Shown one piece after another: positions 36,280 to 48,366 of a DNA stretch of 64,000 nucleotides (positions within the stretch are counted from its first letter, which is position 1; every line of letters begins with the position of its first letter). Under the pieces are notes generated by a model that was not told the origin of the DNA, did no database searches, and saw only the letters and a program-made list of their open reading frames with translations. The translations under genes were made by a program, and so were the position numbers. This DNA comes from Nematostella vectensis (taxonomy: Eukaryota; Cnidaria; Anthozoa; Actiniaria; Edwardsiidae): the NCBI RefSeq assembly GCF_932526225.1, contig NC_064037.1, positions 6,219,703-6,283,702 on the forward strand, read 5' to 3'.

Positions 36280-39110
36280 TGGTGAAAACAAATGAGCTTT
36301 TCTAAGCGTTGTATATATAGCTAACCTTGTGCGTGATTTCTATATTTAGCTTTGATTCGTATCTGCTGTTTTTGTCTGAAATTGTTTCTCCAAAAAATAC
36401 GCTATACGTTCAAGGTCAGTAAGCAATGATGAATCACTCTCAATGATGAATAACTTTGGAGAGTATGAAAAAACAGAACAGCATTGAGACAAAACGGTAA
36501 AGCAAAAAATCAAATACGTTAACTTCTCTTTACCGTTAGTGCTCCTGCGGCGGTCTCCCACAAAACCTAACGCTTTATATGTTCAGCTTGCAATAGGCGC
36601 TGAGCTCGTTTGCGAAGTGAGACAGAGTCGGCTATGCCAGGGACATAACTGTCCTTGATTGGACAAAAATAAAAAAATGTTTAAAAAATGCCATTAAAAA
36701 TATCAGCTTTTAGTATATAAAACTCGGGAACATCGCAAGAACAAGCGATTTGGTTGGTTGAGAAACTCGGGATAAAATGCATTATACGATGCGGGTTTAC
36801 ACATGAGATCTCTGTTCACAGTGCAGCTTATTTGAAATAGGTGTAGATAAATTCTTTATCGGCGTAAGCATCCAAATTCTTTTGAAAACAATGGTTTCCG
36901 ATACTCGCGTGCTGTGTGCTAGGCTCGATTAACAGCCATTGTGAGGATCGTAGGGCTGAAAGCCCGACGTCGGCAAAAATAGAGCCAGGTCAGCACAAAA
37001 TGCGTCGACTATCGGTTCATCAGTATTAAGAGATGACAACTTTAAAATTTCATATATCGTGCAAGGTCATCAAAAATAAAGAACATCTATAAATATATAA
37101 ATTTAGTTCCTTTAGGAAATTGCAGGACCATTGATTTTTTCCTTTTTTTTTACCTTTGTTGTCTATGATCATCTCACAAATATCTACCTGCTTGTACTAT
37201 ATAGTCGCTATGGAGACCCAAGCAACGCTTTAAGGAGAATTAACGGTGAAATAAATGCAAAAGATAATGTGCTTTTTTTTTAAACCTATACGGCTTTTCT
37301 CTAGCGAAAGAAGGGTAAACGAAGAAGGTAGAAGAGACGTACAAGAGCTTAGGGGCATGTGAAAATCACGTGTAAGCGAAGTAAGTAGGGAGGAAGAAGG
37401 GACGCTCATTTCTTCTCTTTCTTCTCCGCTTTACGTAGAATAGAAAAGTGTGGATCCCATCCGGTGACAATTTTTTTTAACAAAACATTATAAGAATTGC
37501 ATTTTTATAGACAAAATCATTTGATACTAAATATTTTCAATGTTTTTTTAACCTATTGTGTCATCGCTTATTAAGGTTGTTGCACAACCGCTTATTCAAA
37601 GACGGGCCCGAGACAGGACTTTTTCCCCTTTCGCTTGATGAGAGTTATAACATGACAAATCAATCCATGCTTGTTTTATTATGGCCCAAGAGTAATAGAC
37701 ACCGTAGCGTGACCGGTATGTCACGACAAACATGGCGTTACCCTTAAAGATAAAAGTGATCAGCGTTCGAAACAAAGCATTAAGACAACAGCACCGCGTA
37801 CTTGACATTTGAGTTTGAGAGACGTTTCCAAGTTTATTCTGGCAACGACCCATTGTTGTTTTGGGATAAAGTATTTGATTCCCGGTATTAAAATCTTTGA
37901 CATTGTCTTGTTTTTGATATTGTATGAGATTCAACGAAACAACAATAGAGGATTTTTGAGCTGCGGAAAAACTCTTGCCAAATTCAGCTAAAAATTGCAT
38001 GAAAACTAATCCTACGACACATAAGAAATAATTAATTTCCTCTTACAAAAACCTGGCTTAGTCACTGATAACGTTTATTGGTAAAGTTTAGGGTCCATTG
38101 ATCGCATGCCTGCTTTGTTAAAGATAACACAAAAGAAAACAATAGAAAAGGAACAGAGGTCAATCCTCTTGTCCATTCGAAGCATTTCTGATGGATGCAA
38201 AATGTAAATCAACTTTAAACTGGAATAGAGGAAAGTCCAAGCTAGATTTCCTGTAACATCTCTCTACCGAATATTTTATGGAAACAGTGGGTGTTTGAGA
38301 GTAAAGTCAAACAAACATCTACAGATGAAAGAAAAAAAACTAGGCTGAAGATTATTGCAAATTTTCTAGCGTATGAATTTCGAATGCAGGACATCGGAAT
38401 AAATATACACAGATGTATAGACGGAATTATAATTTATTGTCTGTAATTAATACTATTTTTTCTACGACTCAGAGTAGCACACGTCTTCCGAATTTAGCCC
38501 CATTATAAAGGACTGTCAATAAGAGAATTTTCGAAGTTTTGTCAACAGACGGAAACACAATATGAGATCGTTATATATTTTGTGTTCTACTTACAGTTAA
38601 ATCCTGAATCTTGAAATTCTGTCCTGTGACGGAAAGAGAAGTCAATAACGCAACGTAATTCTACTCCTCTCCTCAAACACAGCCCTTAACTTCTTTCTCC
38701 TGCTCAAAAGAATCCCTTAGCCCCAGTCCTCGAGGCCGGTTTTTGTTTACAGTGACGTCATAGAACCTTGGCCCGAGAGGACAGATTTTAGAGTAGTTAC
38801 CAATTTCTCAAGTGCAACGAAAATAGCTGAGTTACTGCGGGTTTTAAGTGTAAACAAATCCGACGGATGAAGTTAGCAAGGATTAAGATTCGAAGCCCTT
38901 CAATTTTTTTGCATATTAGACTCATGTTTCTCTTAGCATGTGGCAGATTGTGTCTGTGTCTATCCTTTAGCGGGTTGTCGATCATTATTTAGTGCTTCAT
39001 AGGAAAACTAGCACGGGAAATAAGATTTTAATCTCCTCGTGTTTCTATAACCCTTGTATCATAATTAAAATACAGGGCAATATACTAAAAGCATTGCTGG
39101 GCTTGTCACG
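36280..39110. other. Region upstream of the RdRP exon, no coding exon identified
   Basis: If the RdRP has N-terminal exons they should lie here on the minus strand or further right; none could be recognised by eye. Open frames at 36346-36561, 37556-38000 and 38797-38985 have no domain support. A TATA-like tatatata lies at about 36311-36318 (minus-strand orientation possible). Confidence 0.4.
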
Positions 39111-39116
39111 CTTCAC

Positions 39117-39162
39117 GCTAGCTGTCACGCTAGCTGTCACGCTAGCTGTCACGCTAGCCTCC
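39117..39162. repeat. Short 12-bp tandem repeat
   Basis: Four copies of ctgtcacgctag lie in the 45 bp directly before the large 31-bp satellite. Confidence 0.85.
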
Positions 39163-39204
39163 TTATATCTTGCACAGTGAAATGGTTATTGATAAAATAT
39201 GTAG

Positions 39205-41131
39205 TAAAGCGCGCAGTTAGTGTCAGTACTAAAGCGCGTAGTTTGTAAAGCGGTCTGTACTAAATCGCGTAGTTTGTAAAGCGGTCAATACTAAATCGCG
39301 CAGTTTGTAAAGCGGTCAGTACTATAGTGCGCAGTTTGTAAAGTGGTCAGTACTAAATCGCGTAGTTTGTAAAGTGGTCAGTGCTAAAGCGCGTAGTTTG
39401 TAAAGCGGTCAATGCTAAAGTGCGTAGTTTGTAAAGCGGTCAGTGCTAAAGCGCGCAGTTTGTAAAGCGGTCAATACTAAATCGCGTAGTTTGTAAAGCG
39501 GTCTGTACTAAATCGCGTAGTTTGTAAAGCGGTCTGTACTAAATCGCGTAGTTTGTAAAGCGGTCAATACTAAATCGCGTAGTTTGTAAAGCGGTCTGTA
39601 CTAAATCGCGTAGTTTGTAAAGCGGTCAATACTAAAACGCGTAGTTTGTAAAGCGGTCTGTACTAAATCGCGTAGTTTGTAAAGCGGTCAGTACTAAAGC
39701 GCGCAGTTTTTAAAGCGGTCAGTACTAAAGTGCGTAGTTTGTAAAGCGGTCAATACTAAAGCGCGCAGTTTGTAAAGTGGTCAGTACTAAATCGCGTAGT
39801 TTGTAAAGCGGTCAATACTAAAGCGCGTAGTTTGTAAAGCGGTCAATACTAAATCGCGTAGTTTGTAAAGCGGTCTGTACTAAATCGCGTAGTTTGTAAA
39901 GCGGTCTGTACTAAAGCGCGCAGTTTGTAAAGTGGTCAGTGCTAAAGCGCGCAGTTTGTAAAGTGGTCAGTACTAAAGCGCGCAGTTTGTAAAGTGGTCA
40001 GTACTAAAGCGCGCAGTTTGTAAAGCGGTCAGTACTAAAGCGCGCAGTTTTTAAAGCGGTCGGTACTAAAGTGCGTAGTTTGTAAAGCGGTCAATACTAA
40101 ATCGCGTAGTTTGTAAAGCGGTCAATACTAAATCGCGTAGTTTGTAAAGCGGTCTGTACTAAATCGCGTAGTTTGTAAAGCGGTCAGTACTAAAGCGCGC
40201 AGTTTTTAAAGCGGTCAGTACTAAAGTGCGTAGTTTGTAAAGCGGTCAATACTAAAGCGCGCAGTTTGTAAAGTGGTCAGTACTAAATCGCGTAGTTTGT
40301 AAAGCGGTCAATACTAAAGCGCGTAGTTTGTAAAGCGGTCAATACTAAATCGCGTAGTTTGTAAAGCGGTCTGTACTAAATCGCGTAGTTTGTAAAGCGG
40401 TCTGTACTAAAGCGCGCAGTTTGTAAAGTGGTCAGTGCTAAAGCGCGCAGTTTGTAAAGCGGTCAATACTAAAGCGCGTAGTTTGTAAAGCGGTCAATAC
40501 TAAATCGCGTAGTTTGTAAAGCGGTCTGTACTAAATCGCGTAGTTTGTAAAGCGGTCAATACTAAATCGCGTAGTTTGTAAAGCGGTCAATACTAAATCG
40601 CGTAGTTTGTAAAGCGGCCAATACTAAATCGCGTAGTTTGTAAAGCGGCCAGTACTAAAGCGCGCAGTTTGTAAAGCGGTCAGTACTAAAGTGCGTAGTT
40701 TGTAAAGCGGTCAATGCTAAAGTGCGTAGTTTGTAAAGCGGTCAGTACTAAATCGCGTAGTTTGTAAAGCGGTCAATACTAAATCGCGTAGTTTGTAAAG
40801 CGGTCTGTACTAAATCGTGTAGTTTGTAAAGCGGTCAGTACTAAAGCGCGCAGTTTTTAAAGCGGTCAGTACTAAAGTGCGTAGTTTGTAAAGCGGTCAA
40901 TACTAAATCGCGTAGTTTGTAAAGCGGTCTGTACTAAATCGCGTAGTTTGTAAAGCGGTCAGTACTAAAGCGCGCAGTTTGTAAAGCGGTCAGTGCCAAA
41001 TCGCGTAGTTTGTAAAGCGGTCAGTACTAAATCGCGTAGTTTGTAAAGCGGTCAGTGCTAAAGTGCGTAGTTTGTAAAGCGGTCAGTACTAAAGCGCACA
41101 GTTTTTAAAGCGGTCAATTCTAAAGCGTGAT
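39205..41131. repeat. 31-bp satellite array, about 62 units, with higher-order repeat
   Basis: The basic unit is tactaaatcgcgtagtttgt followed by aaagcggtcaa. Variants include gcgcgcag or gtgcgtag for tcgcgtag, gtaaagtgg for gtaaagcgg, and ctg, cag or caa before tac. Unit order is not random: the run of variants starting at 39691 is repeated exactly from 40187 for at least eight units, an offset of 496 bp or 16 units. No open frame is maintained. There are no unique spacers, so it is a satellite, not a CRISPR-like array. Confidence 0.95.
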
Positions 41132-41139
41132 TCGAACAA

Positions 41140-41930
41140 TTTAAATTTTTGTTACACACAGGCAATCCGTATGTTCAGATAAAGCATCTATCCCCGTGTG
41201 GCGCTGTCATAAGCCGAATGTTACTCAGCACAGTTATTGACCACAAAACAAATCCCAAGTCACAAATTGAACTCTGAAATATTCAAATAAAATGATCACT
41301 TTGTATAATGTCTGTCCGTAGTGGAAAAAAGATAGAGTCCTGAGTGTTTTCTAGAGGGTCTGGTATCAGGTCGTGATCACCCAGGGGTTATCTGTAAACT
41401 CCACTTCATTATCTCTCCTACGATCAGTTAATAGGAGATCAGCTGCAAACGGGCGATGATCTTAATAAATGGACCACTGAATTATAACAAGGTGTAAAAT
41501 CTGTCTGTTGGTTTGAACTCTACTTCCGCGCTATAGACGAAAACTTTTTCATACTTAAAGCCCTCGAACACCTAAGTATTTTAAACATTAATTTACGATA
41601 GCCAAGAAGTTGTACAGCGTTTTGTTGATGTTTTTGTTCGCGACATGGGAACTGTGTGACCCCTAGGCATGGTGTAGGCAGTTGGGTGTTGTATTTTCTT
41701 TGTGCGATGTTTTGTTTTGGCTCGGGGATTATTTTACTAGACTGTTTTGCTTGGGGTCGTAGTGGGGGAGAGGAAGATAGAGTAAGCGTGATTTAACACG
41801 CAAGCCAGAGAGTATTAAAAGTCTCGTACTATACTTCTGTAGGCTTCCTAAAACAGACGGTGGTGCTTTTTAACAAATTATATTTTTTTAGGATGTATTA
41901 TAGCGGTTGACAAAGACTCTTCGAATAACC
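41140..41930. other. Intergenic between satellite and coiled-coil genes
   Basis: No gene or repeat recognised; probably the 3' flank of the minus-strand gene ending at 41931. Confidence 0.5.
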
Positions 41931-42662
41931 TCATAGTTCGATCTTTAACTCGGTTACGTATCTCGGGTATCTTTTCCTTTCCATAGCCGTCAATTTCGAG
42001 CGTATTTCCCTTCTATTATTATTAATGTTATTATTGTTGTTTATGTCCTTCGAGGTGTAATCCTCGTCACGCTGGCTAACCTGCTCATATCCATATACCT
42101 TGTCTTCCTTCGTCTTTACCGCCTCCTCTAGTTGATCTATTAACTCTTGTAGTTTGTCGAGCTCCATTCCATATATCGCTTCTTTCTTCCTTTTTACCAC
42201 ATCTTCTAGCTCATCTATAAGCTTTTGTAGCTTGTCAAAGTTTGCATGGTCGTATTCCAGCGACAAAGCCTCGCGTTCTAATCTCAAGCTATGTTTAAGT
42301 TCTTTATTTTCTTCTTGTAGTGACGCAATTTCCTGGGCGAATTCTTTCTCCCTCTGATGAAACTGAGTCTCCAGAGCTTTTTTCTCCGCTAGAAGCTTGT
42401 CATATCTAATCACCCAGTTTCGCGACTCTGACTCATCAGCTTTCTCCAACCTCGCCACCTGTTTCTTAAGCGCCGCGTTTCGTTCTTTGTAAAACGTCTC
42501 TATATCCGAGAGAATCTCATGCCGGTGGGATCTGTCCAACACAAGATATTTAATTTTTAAAGCCATTATCTCCATTTTGCTTTCTTGTGAAGCTAATTTG
42601 TCCACCTTTGCAACCATCTTGGACAAACGGCCTTCGAGCTCAGCAAGATTTTCGTCGGCCAT
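41931..42662 (-). CDS. Coiled-coil protein, paralogue lacking the zinc finger
   Basis: A single-exon frame of 243 residues starting MADENLAELEGRLSKMV. It is almost entirely charged heptad-rich coiled coil, with an internal duplication (FDKLQKLIDELEDVVKRKKE, then LDKLQELIDQLEEAVKTKED) and an Asn-rich patch near the C terminus. It aligns along its length with the neighbour at 43571-44476. Upstream of its ATG the DNA still resembles the neighbour's zinc-finger segment (frame reading KRILTW against KRTLAC) but then hits a stop near 42725, so this copy begins 3' of the lost finger. Function unknown. It may be a functional truncated gene or a decaying duplicate; the long intact frame favours expression or recent origin. 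Confidence 0.75.
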   Translation of the reverse strand: MADENLAELEGRLSKMVAKVDKLASQESKMEIMALKIKYLVLDRSHRHEILSDIETFYKERNAALKKQVARLEKADESESRNWVIRYDKLLAEKKALETQFHQREKEFAQEIASLQEENKELKHSLRLEREALSLEYDHANFDKLQKLIDELEDVVKRKKEAIYGMELDKLQELIDQLEEAVKTKEDKVYGYEQVSQRDEDYTSKDINNNNNINNNRREIRSKLTAMERKRYPRYVTELKIEL

Positions 42663-43570
42663 GGTGTATGCCGTGATGCAAATGCAGCCGTTTAAAGGGT
42701 TCCCTTTAAGCCGAAGTTAAACTCTGTAGCCATGTTAGTATCCGCTTCTCGTGTCGAAATGCTATTTTTGTTAAACACCAGGTTTTAATGGGCGCTTGGC
42801 GCGACTGATCTCAGCCGTCCCAGTTCAAAGTATAGAAACTATGCAGATTCGACTTGACATGATTTATAGTGTACTGTTCCTTTGCTTTCACGTCACAGTT
42901 TGCCTTTAAAGAAAAAAAGTAAAAACCTAGTGCAATTATTCTACTTAAAAAATAAATAAAAAACAGAATTTTAATATCGAAAATGTGAAGGTTCTAAGGA
43001 GATCATAGATCAACCATCAAATGATCTCAAGTATTCAATGTGTGGAAAATTTATTCAACTATGTTTTCCATAGGAAAGGTTTCTTCAATACGTGATGCAA
43101 AACACTTTTCGATAATGGTATTTGATGGTAAACAAACATTGCGGCGGCACTGGAGACCACAGCCACCGTACCGTGCTAAACTGATTAACACTATGCAAAC
43201 ATTCCATATCTATCTCAACAAGCAATTTCCCCTCAATGCAAATAGCAAATATTTACTGTAATTTGTTTATCCTAATGAAAAGATCATCCGCGCAAATTTC
43301 CTAGAAGATTTATCGTGCCTTAATCCAAACTCAAATTTAAAATATCCTAAAACTTTATACATCTATACAATTCTCGTGTATCTCACTGAGCAATTTGTTC
43401 TAATTTCCTGTCACGAATAATCACGTTGATTCATTCCAGACGGGATAATGAGTACATTATCGGACAGGACTCTTTGCTTCCCATCTGTTCCTAAAATAGG
43501 GGAATCAAGCGGGTATTACGGCAAAAACAAGGCCTAGACGAGCCTACAAACTCTCCGTGGCCACCTTAAT
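42663..43570. other. Spacer between the two coiled-coil paralogues
   Basis: The right part is the 3' flank of the second gene. The left 70 bp contain the degenerate zinc-finger homology of the first gene. The open frame at 43040-43261 on the opposite strand has no domain. Confidence 0.5.
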
Positions 43571-44476
43571 TCACGCACTGTTGGTGATTTCAAGCTCCGA
43601 ACTCCCCATGGTGGACGTATTAAAACCGTGTTTTATTACATTGTTATTGTTCAAGATCTTCATATCTTCCAAGTCTTCAGAGATGTAATCCTCGTCTGTC
43701 TGGTTATAGTCATGCTCCATCCCATATACCGCTTCTTTCTTCCTTTTAACAACATCTTCTAGCTGGTCTATAAGCTCTTGTAGCTTGTCAAAGTTCGCTT
43801 GGTCGTATTCCAGCGCCATAACATCGCGTTCCAATCTCAAACTATCGCGAAGAGCTTTCACTTCCTCTTTCATCACAGCGATTTCCTGTGCGAATTCTCT
43901 CTCTTTACGATGGAAGAGAGTTTCCAGAGCTATCTTCTCCGCTAGCAGCTTGTCGTATCTAATCGCCCAGTCACGCTCGACCCGTTGCACTGCTTCATAC
44001 TCGTCTTCATTAACCCTCTCATTAGAAGGACGCCGTGGTAAACCATGCATACGCTTTTCCAGCTTCGCAACCTGCTCCTTCAGCGCCGCGTTCTGCTCCT
44101 TGTAAAACGTCTCCTTACTCGAGAAGATCTCATCCCGACGAGATCTTTCCAACACGAGATCTTTGATTTCAATTGTCATTTCCTCCATTTTCCCTTCCTG
44201 CGTCGTAAGTTTGTCCTTGTAATAAGCTTCTATTGCCAACATCTCTGCCACTCGGCTCTCGAGCTCCGCCAGATTTTCCTCCATGCCTTGTACCTTCTGT
44301 TTGAGGTCGCGAATGCAGTCGTGCGAAGGAATCTCGTTGAGGTGAAGGTGAATTCCACAGCCACTAGGGCACGCTAGTGTCCGCTTTTCGTATCTTCTGA
44401 CATCTTTCAATGAATTTATCGACGAGGTTGAATTTCCTAGGCCAATAACAGAGTTCTGTTCTGAATCATAATCCAT
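43571..44476 (-). CDS. TRAF-type zinc finger and coiled-coil protein
   Basis: A single-exon frame of 301 residues. Residues about 29-55 read YEKRTLACPSGCGIHLHLNE then IPSHDCIRDL, a TRAF/RNF41-like C-x3-C...H-x-C zinc-binding segment, with no RING domain before it. The rest is a long coiled coil (EENLAELESRVAEML, ALKEQVAKLEKR, FDKLQELIDQLEDVVKRKKE) and an acidic tail. It is paralogous and in tandem with 41931-42662. The architecture resembles the middle of RING-type TRAF-like ligases and may act as an adaptor or oligomeriser; that is inference. The + strand frames at 43785-44377 are shadows of it. Confidence 0.8.
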   Translation of the reverse strand: MDYDSEQNSVIGLGNSTSSINSLKDVRRYEKRTLACPSGCGIHLHLNEIPSHDCIRDLKQKVQGMEENLAELESRVAEMLAIEAYYKDKLTTQEGKMEEMTIEIKDLVLERSRRDEIFSSKETFYKEQNAALKEQVAKLEKRMHGLPRRPSNERVNEDEYEAVQRVERDWAIRYDKLLAEKIALETLFHRKEREFAQEIAVMKEEVKALRDSLRLERDVMALEYDQANFDKLQELIDQLEDVVKRKKEAVYGMEHDYNQTDEDYISEDLEDMKILNNNNVIKHGFNTSTMGSSELEITNSA

Positions 44477-44479
44477 TTT

Positions 44480-45650
44480 GTCAGCTATTCACTTGGATTT
44501 GTATCGTAAAATCCGAGTTGACAACGCTAAAAATGTCGCGCACTGCTCCCTAGCCTGAGGTTGTTGTTGATGTACTGTGTTGAGCAGTCAGATCTTGAGT
44601 ACAAGTGACGCACGCCGGTGGAGCCTTTCCACAAATCACGCTTCTTTCGAAACCTGAGCCTGATATTCAGGGAGCTCACGGTAGTCCTACGGCATTAAGA
44701 AGTCATGCTATCTGAAGTATTTCACCCCCGTGTGCCCAGGTGCTACTTAAACATCGATACTGGATTTAGCAAAGCCCTCTCGAGAATGGACAACTAACTA
44801 ACCGCGCACACGATACAGACGATCACAGAGCGCTCGCAGCAAAACCACGGAGCCGGTGACCTCACAAGAATCTGGCGACGAAGTGGTGTCTGAATGCGAG
44901 AGCGACGTGTCAAAACCACAGCGGATAGCAGTTGATTGGCGACAAGTGTGTTCAGCACACGCTTGTCCGTGTGTGTTTTACGAGCTCGGATTCTGTTTGT
45001 TGAACACCTGTGTTGTATTCTCTCAGCTCCATCAACATGAGAGGAAAATCACTGATCAGATAAAGGGAGCGATGTCACATAACAGATTCACTGTCAGGGG
45101 CAAACGACAGACGACAAGGCCTATGGGGTTGTAATATCCATCAAATCTTTCAATATTTATTGTTTGTGGTAAGGAAACAAAAGATTGGAGGCGCGGTTCC
45201 CCTACGCAAATAGGCCTATTGTCTGGAATTCGTATGGGTCAATGCCCGCGAGGTTTTCAGCGCGAAATTTACGCCATGTTTACTTCAGCAGTAAAAGAAG
45301 TGGGTTCACTTTAAATAAACACTTCTTTTGGAATTCTGTTTGTGATATCTTGCCATCATTATAGCTAAGCGGAAAAGATATTTTAGACATAGAGATGTTT
45401 AGCAATGTTATGCAAATGCAAAGCGCATTGTCACAGTTCATTAGCGCCATGCTATAATGACCCAGCATTTGCGTGACAATAAAAATTATTTTTATTGTCA
45501 CGACAATAAAAATTCACACTATCTTTGTCCCGTTGCGTCCTTGTGATAAAAAAACATATAAGGGATCTTAAGCAAGGACGACGACGACGGCTAGGACGAC
45601 AAAATCGAAAGAGATGCGTTCGGGTTACCGCGGTGATCCTAGAACCTAAA
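44480..45650. other. Intergenic, no gene supported
   Basis: 5' flank of the coiled-coil gene. Open frames at 44856-45134 and 45280-45501 lack domains. Near 45610-45655, 'ccgcggtgatcctagaaccta' recurs inverted near 49076-49103. Confidence 0.5.
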
Positions 45651-45654
45651 GCCT

Positions 45655-46480
45655 AGTCTTCACTAGTGACGCAAGCATAAGCGCAAACGCAAGCCCAAGG
45701 GAGATATTTAGCCGTGAAAAACAGTCGACGCAGCAATAAGCGCAAGGTATCAAAATTTTCCTTTTTCTTGTGCTTGCGATTGTGCTGTGTGAAGTGAAAA
45801 CGAAACACAAGGAAGATAAAAGGACAGCAAATTGATTATTCATGTCATGTGACTAAACTGGCCAATGAAATCCCGGCCTTCTTCGACCTTCATCTTTCCA
45901 AAGGCAGCTCAAGGCTACTGTCAGTGGTTTATAAAGGAATGCATGGGTGAATTTATATGTTAGCGAAAAAATACTTTATCGTGAAAAATAAAACTTTAGA
46001 CCTTTTAATATTGTGTTTGAGTCTTCCTTTATTTCAATTTTGCCGATAGAATGTCAGTAGAGCGAGTTTGAAGCCCGCTACGAATTGTGTTTCTTACTGT
46101 ATATAAAAATAAAACCTTCACTCAGTGCATCTGAATCGCTTCCAAGTTTTTAGCAATGCTAAATAGTTTGGTTTAGTCATTAATGTAATAACTAAGCTAA
46201 AGAACAACTCCCTGTCCCCAAGTCTCATCTCTTTTACGAGATTGTGATAGTCCCCCTGGTTTTTACTTTCGTTCAGTAATTCTCTAATCCAAAAACGTTT
46301 GGTTTTCCGTTTTGGGAGTTGTCTTTGACGCCTTTTTCTAAGAAGTATAATCAGCAACAGCAAACGCTTTTCTGTCCGCCATATTGGATCAACTCACGGT
46401 ATGGCATGGAACTAGTGAAATCTGAGTTTGTGCTTGCGCTTATCTACGACTCGTTTTCACTAAAAACAAAGCCCTTGTGT
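45655..46480 (-). mobile_element. Degenerate PIF/Harbinger-like element
   Basis: A minus-strand frame (46118-46363) reads KRKTKRFWIRELLNESKNQG, then DYHNLVKEMRLGDRELFF and, after an apparent shift, MTKPNYLALL. This is the N-terminal region typical of cnidarian Harbinger (HARBI1-like) transposases. The catalytic DDE part is missing. The flanks carry imperfect inverted sequence: 'agtgacgcaagcataagcgc' at about 45665 and its counterpart 'gcgcttatctacgactcg' near 46437. Probably a deleted, non-autonomous copy. Confidence 0.6.
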
Positions 46481-46916
46481 TACCAAATATCAAGGGGGGG
46501 GGGGTAATTGTTAATTAAAAAAAAATCAAAATTACCTATTTTCTGCATAGAATTACAGAGTAGGGCTGGAAATACGTCAAAAAAATTTACAGCGATTTTT
46601 GCGCTTATTAGCGGATTTAGGCTAAATTTCTATTTCAGTTATCACTAGCGTAAAATATTCAAAGGCGATCCTACACATAGCTTAATACAATTGAATAAAA
46701 AATACGGGGAATCGAATTTGGATTTTGCTCGTATAAATAGCAGCTGGTAGGAACATTTTTTTTCTTTATTCATTTTTTCTTTCTTTATTATTTTTCTTTA
46801 TTTTTTGTTTGAACAGATCAGAAACTGGTCCAAAAAAAAATGCAGATCTCATAAGGAAAAAAATCCCCTTCTTTCGAATGATTTGATTTTATCCCGTTCA
46901 ATTTGAGTCCAGTTTA

Positions 46917-47042
46917 TATTTAAGCCGCATTGTCACCAGTTTACTTCCGGAGGTCCGACGGAAAATCTATTCGAATCCGAAATATTTAACAGGCCATCCG
47001 CTCTAAATTAGCAGTCACATACTCAAAGAAACTTCCAATAGT
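46917..47042. mobile_element. TTAA-type MITE, family C, truncated inverted copy
   Basis: Begins ttaagccgcattgtcaccag and matches the reverse complement of the right part of the complete copy at 59395-59650 through 'ggccatccgctctaaatta' to 'gaaacttccaata', with an internal deletion. It is cut off at 47042, where the hairpin element begins. Confidence 0.75.
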
Positions 47043-47200
47043 AAAGCGTTTTTTGTAGAATGTTGTCAATAATATTAAGGCATGTTCTAAGTTTTAAGGC
47101 AATTTATTGACAACATTCTACAAAAAAACGCTTTACTCGTCCCCTCTCAGATCAGCCGAGTTCCGAGCTACGAACAAGCAACCATTGCCTGGGCTACCTG
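47041..47200. repeat. Hairpin repeat, copy 1 of a dispersed family
   Basis: 'agtaaagcgttttttgtaga' then 'atgttgtcaataa' is mirrored by 'ttattgacaacattctac' then 'aaaaaaacgctttact', about 34 bp per arm around a 35-bp loop. The sequence after it (actcgtcccctctcag, gagctacgaacaagcaacc, ttgcctgggctacctgtg) recurs at 48575-48695, where the left arm is missing. Confidence 0.8.
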
Positions 47201-47339
47201 TGCTCCTTCCCAGCGCGGTCAAGCGTAACTAATCGTACAACGGCGTCGGTCAAGGATGCCTGTGGCTACTTTCTCGTTTTAAAATACGGCTAGCGGCCAG
47301 GGAAAATAGTTTAGCTCGGATGTTTTGCCACATATCGAA

Positions 47340-47475
47340 TGTAAGTGTACTGTACAGGACCCGAAATGATCCCAGGACCCGAAACGATCCCAGGACCCGA
47401 AACGATCCCCAAAAGTTCCCCAACTGATCCCGGGACCCGAAACGATCCCCAAGAGTCCCCGAAATAAACCCCAAG
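47340..47475. repeat. GGACCCGAAACGATCCC repeat, left arm of a large inverted pair
   Basis: Tandem units of about 17-21 bp (caggacccgaaacgatccc) with a start 'gtactgtacaggacccgaaa'. The reverse complement of the same block lies at 48258-48366 (ending ttcgggtcctgtacagtacc). The two arms are about 0.8 kb apart and could pair. Confidence 0.85.
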
Positions 47476-48257
47476 GAATTACAGTAATGGACAACTAAAG
47501 GAATGTGTAAGGATTGGCTTTCAGTTTTAAAAACATATGTAACATTTAGCTTTGTTTGTGTTATTAAAAGGAAATTTACATTAACTAAAACTATAGTATT
47601 AAGATTTTAATATACGACTGCGGGGGAAATACAGTGGTTGAGTCAGAAATTAACAATTCCTGTGTACGCACGACTACATGAAGGAATTCAAAACTCACAT
47701 AATATTGCTTTCAACAAAAGCCACATCCTCTTAATATTTTGCATCGGTAGTAGAAGGGTTGTTCGAGTGTATTACTCAGTGTGCTTTTGTCATTCCATCT
47801 TCTCGGCCAAACCGGCTGCCTAAAATGTGTCGGTAAATCATATTCGCTCGTGTGGACAAGGATTTCGTGGTGAAATACATGTTTGGTTGTCAAATGAATA
47901 TTAATTTTTAGAGGTGATGTTTACCGGAAATGAGACTCTCATTTATAGTGTCAGAGTCATGTGTCGGAACCGCAAAATGTTAAGAGTGTGATGGAAGGTC
48001 AAAAGTTTGGTTGATCTGAGCAAAGCTGTGCTATGTTTATGCTGTATTCCTTTCAGTAGCAATTTAAAGTTGTGTATTTGTTTTGGACTCTGTTTATGGG
48101 TTTAACGCCGGGCAATGTAATAAATAGAAGTATTGTGTTGGAATTTAATATTTTTAAACGGTGTTTAGAAATCGAGTTGCTGTTAACCCTTTATTATGCT
48201 TCAAAATTGCAAGTATTTCTTCTGCTTTCCCTTTGCCCATTACCGCAATTCCTTGGC

Positions 48258-48366
48258 GTTGATTTTCGGTTCGGGTCCGAGGATCAGTTGGGGTACTTTT
48301 GGGGATCATTTCGGGTCCTGGGATCTTTTCGGGTCCTGGGATCATTTCGGGTCCTGTACAGTACCC
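48258..48366. repeat. Right arm of the GGACCCGAAA inverted pair
   Basis: Units of the form gggatcatttcgggtcct, complementary in order to the block at 47340-47475. Opposite-strand open frames here come from the repeat. Confidence 0.85.

Noticed and set aside
39205-41131. CRISPR-like regular array
   Set aside because: There are no unique spacers; the whole 31-bp unit is repeated, and the genome is eukaryotic.
44045-44377. 110-codon plus-strand open frame
   Set aside because: Antisense shadow of the zinc-finger coiled-coil gene at 43571-44476.
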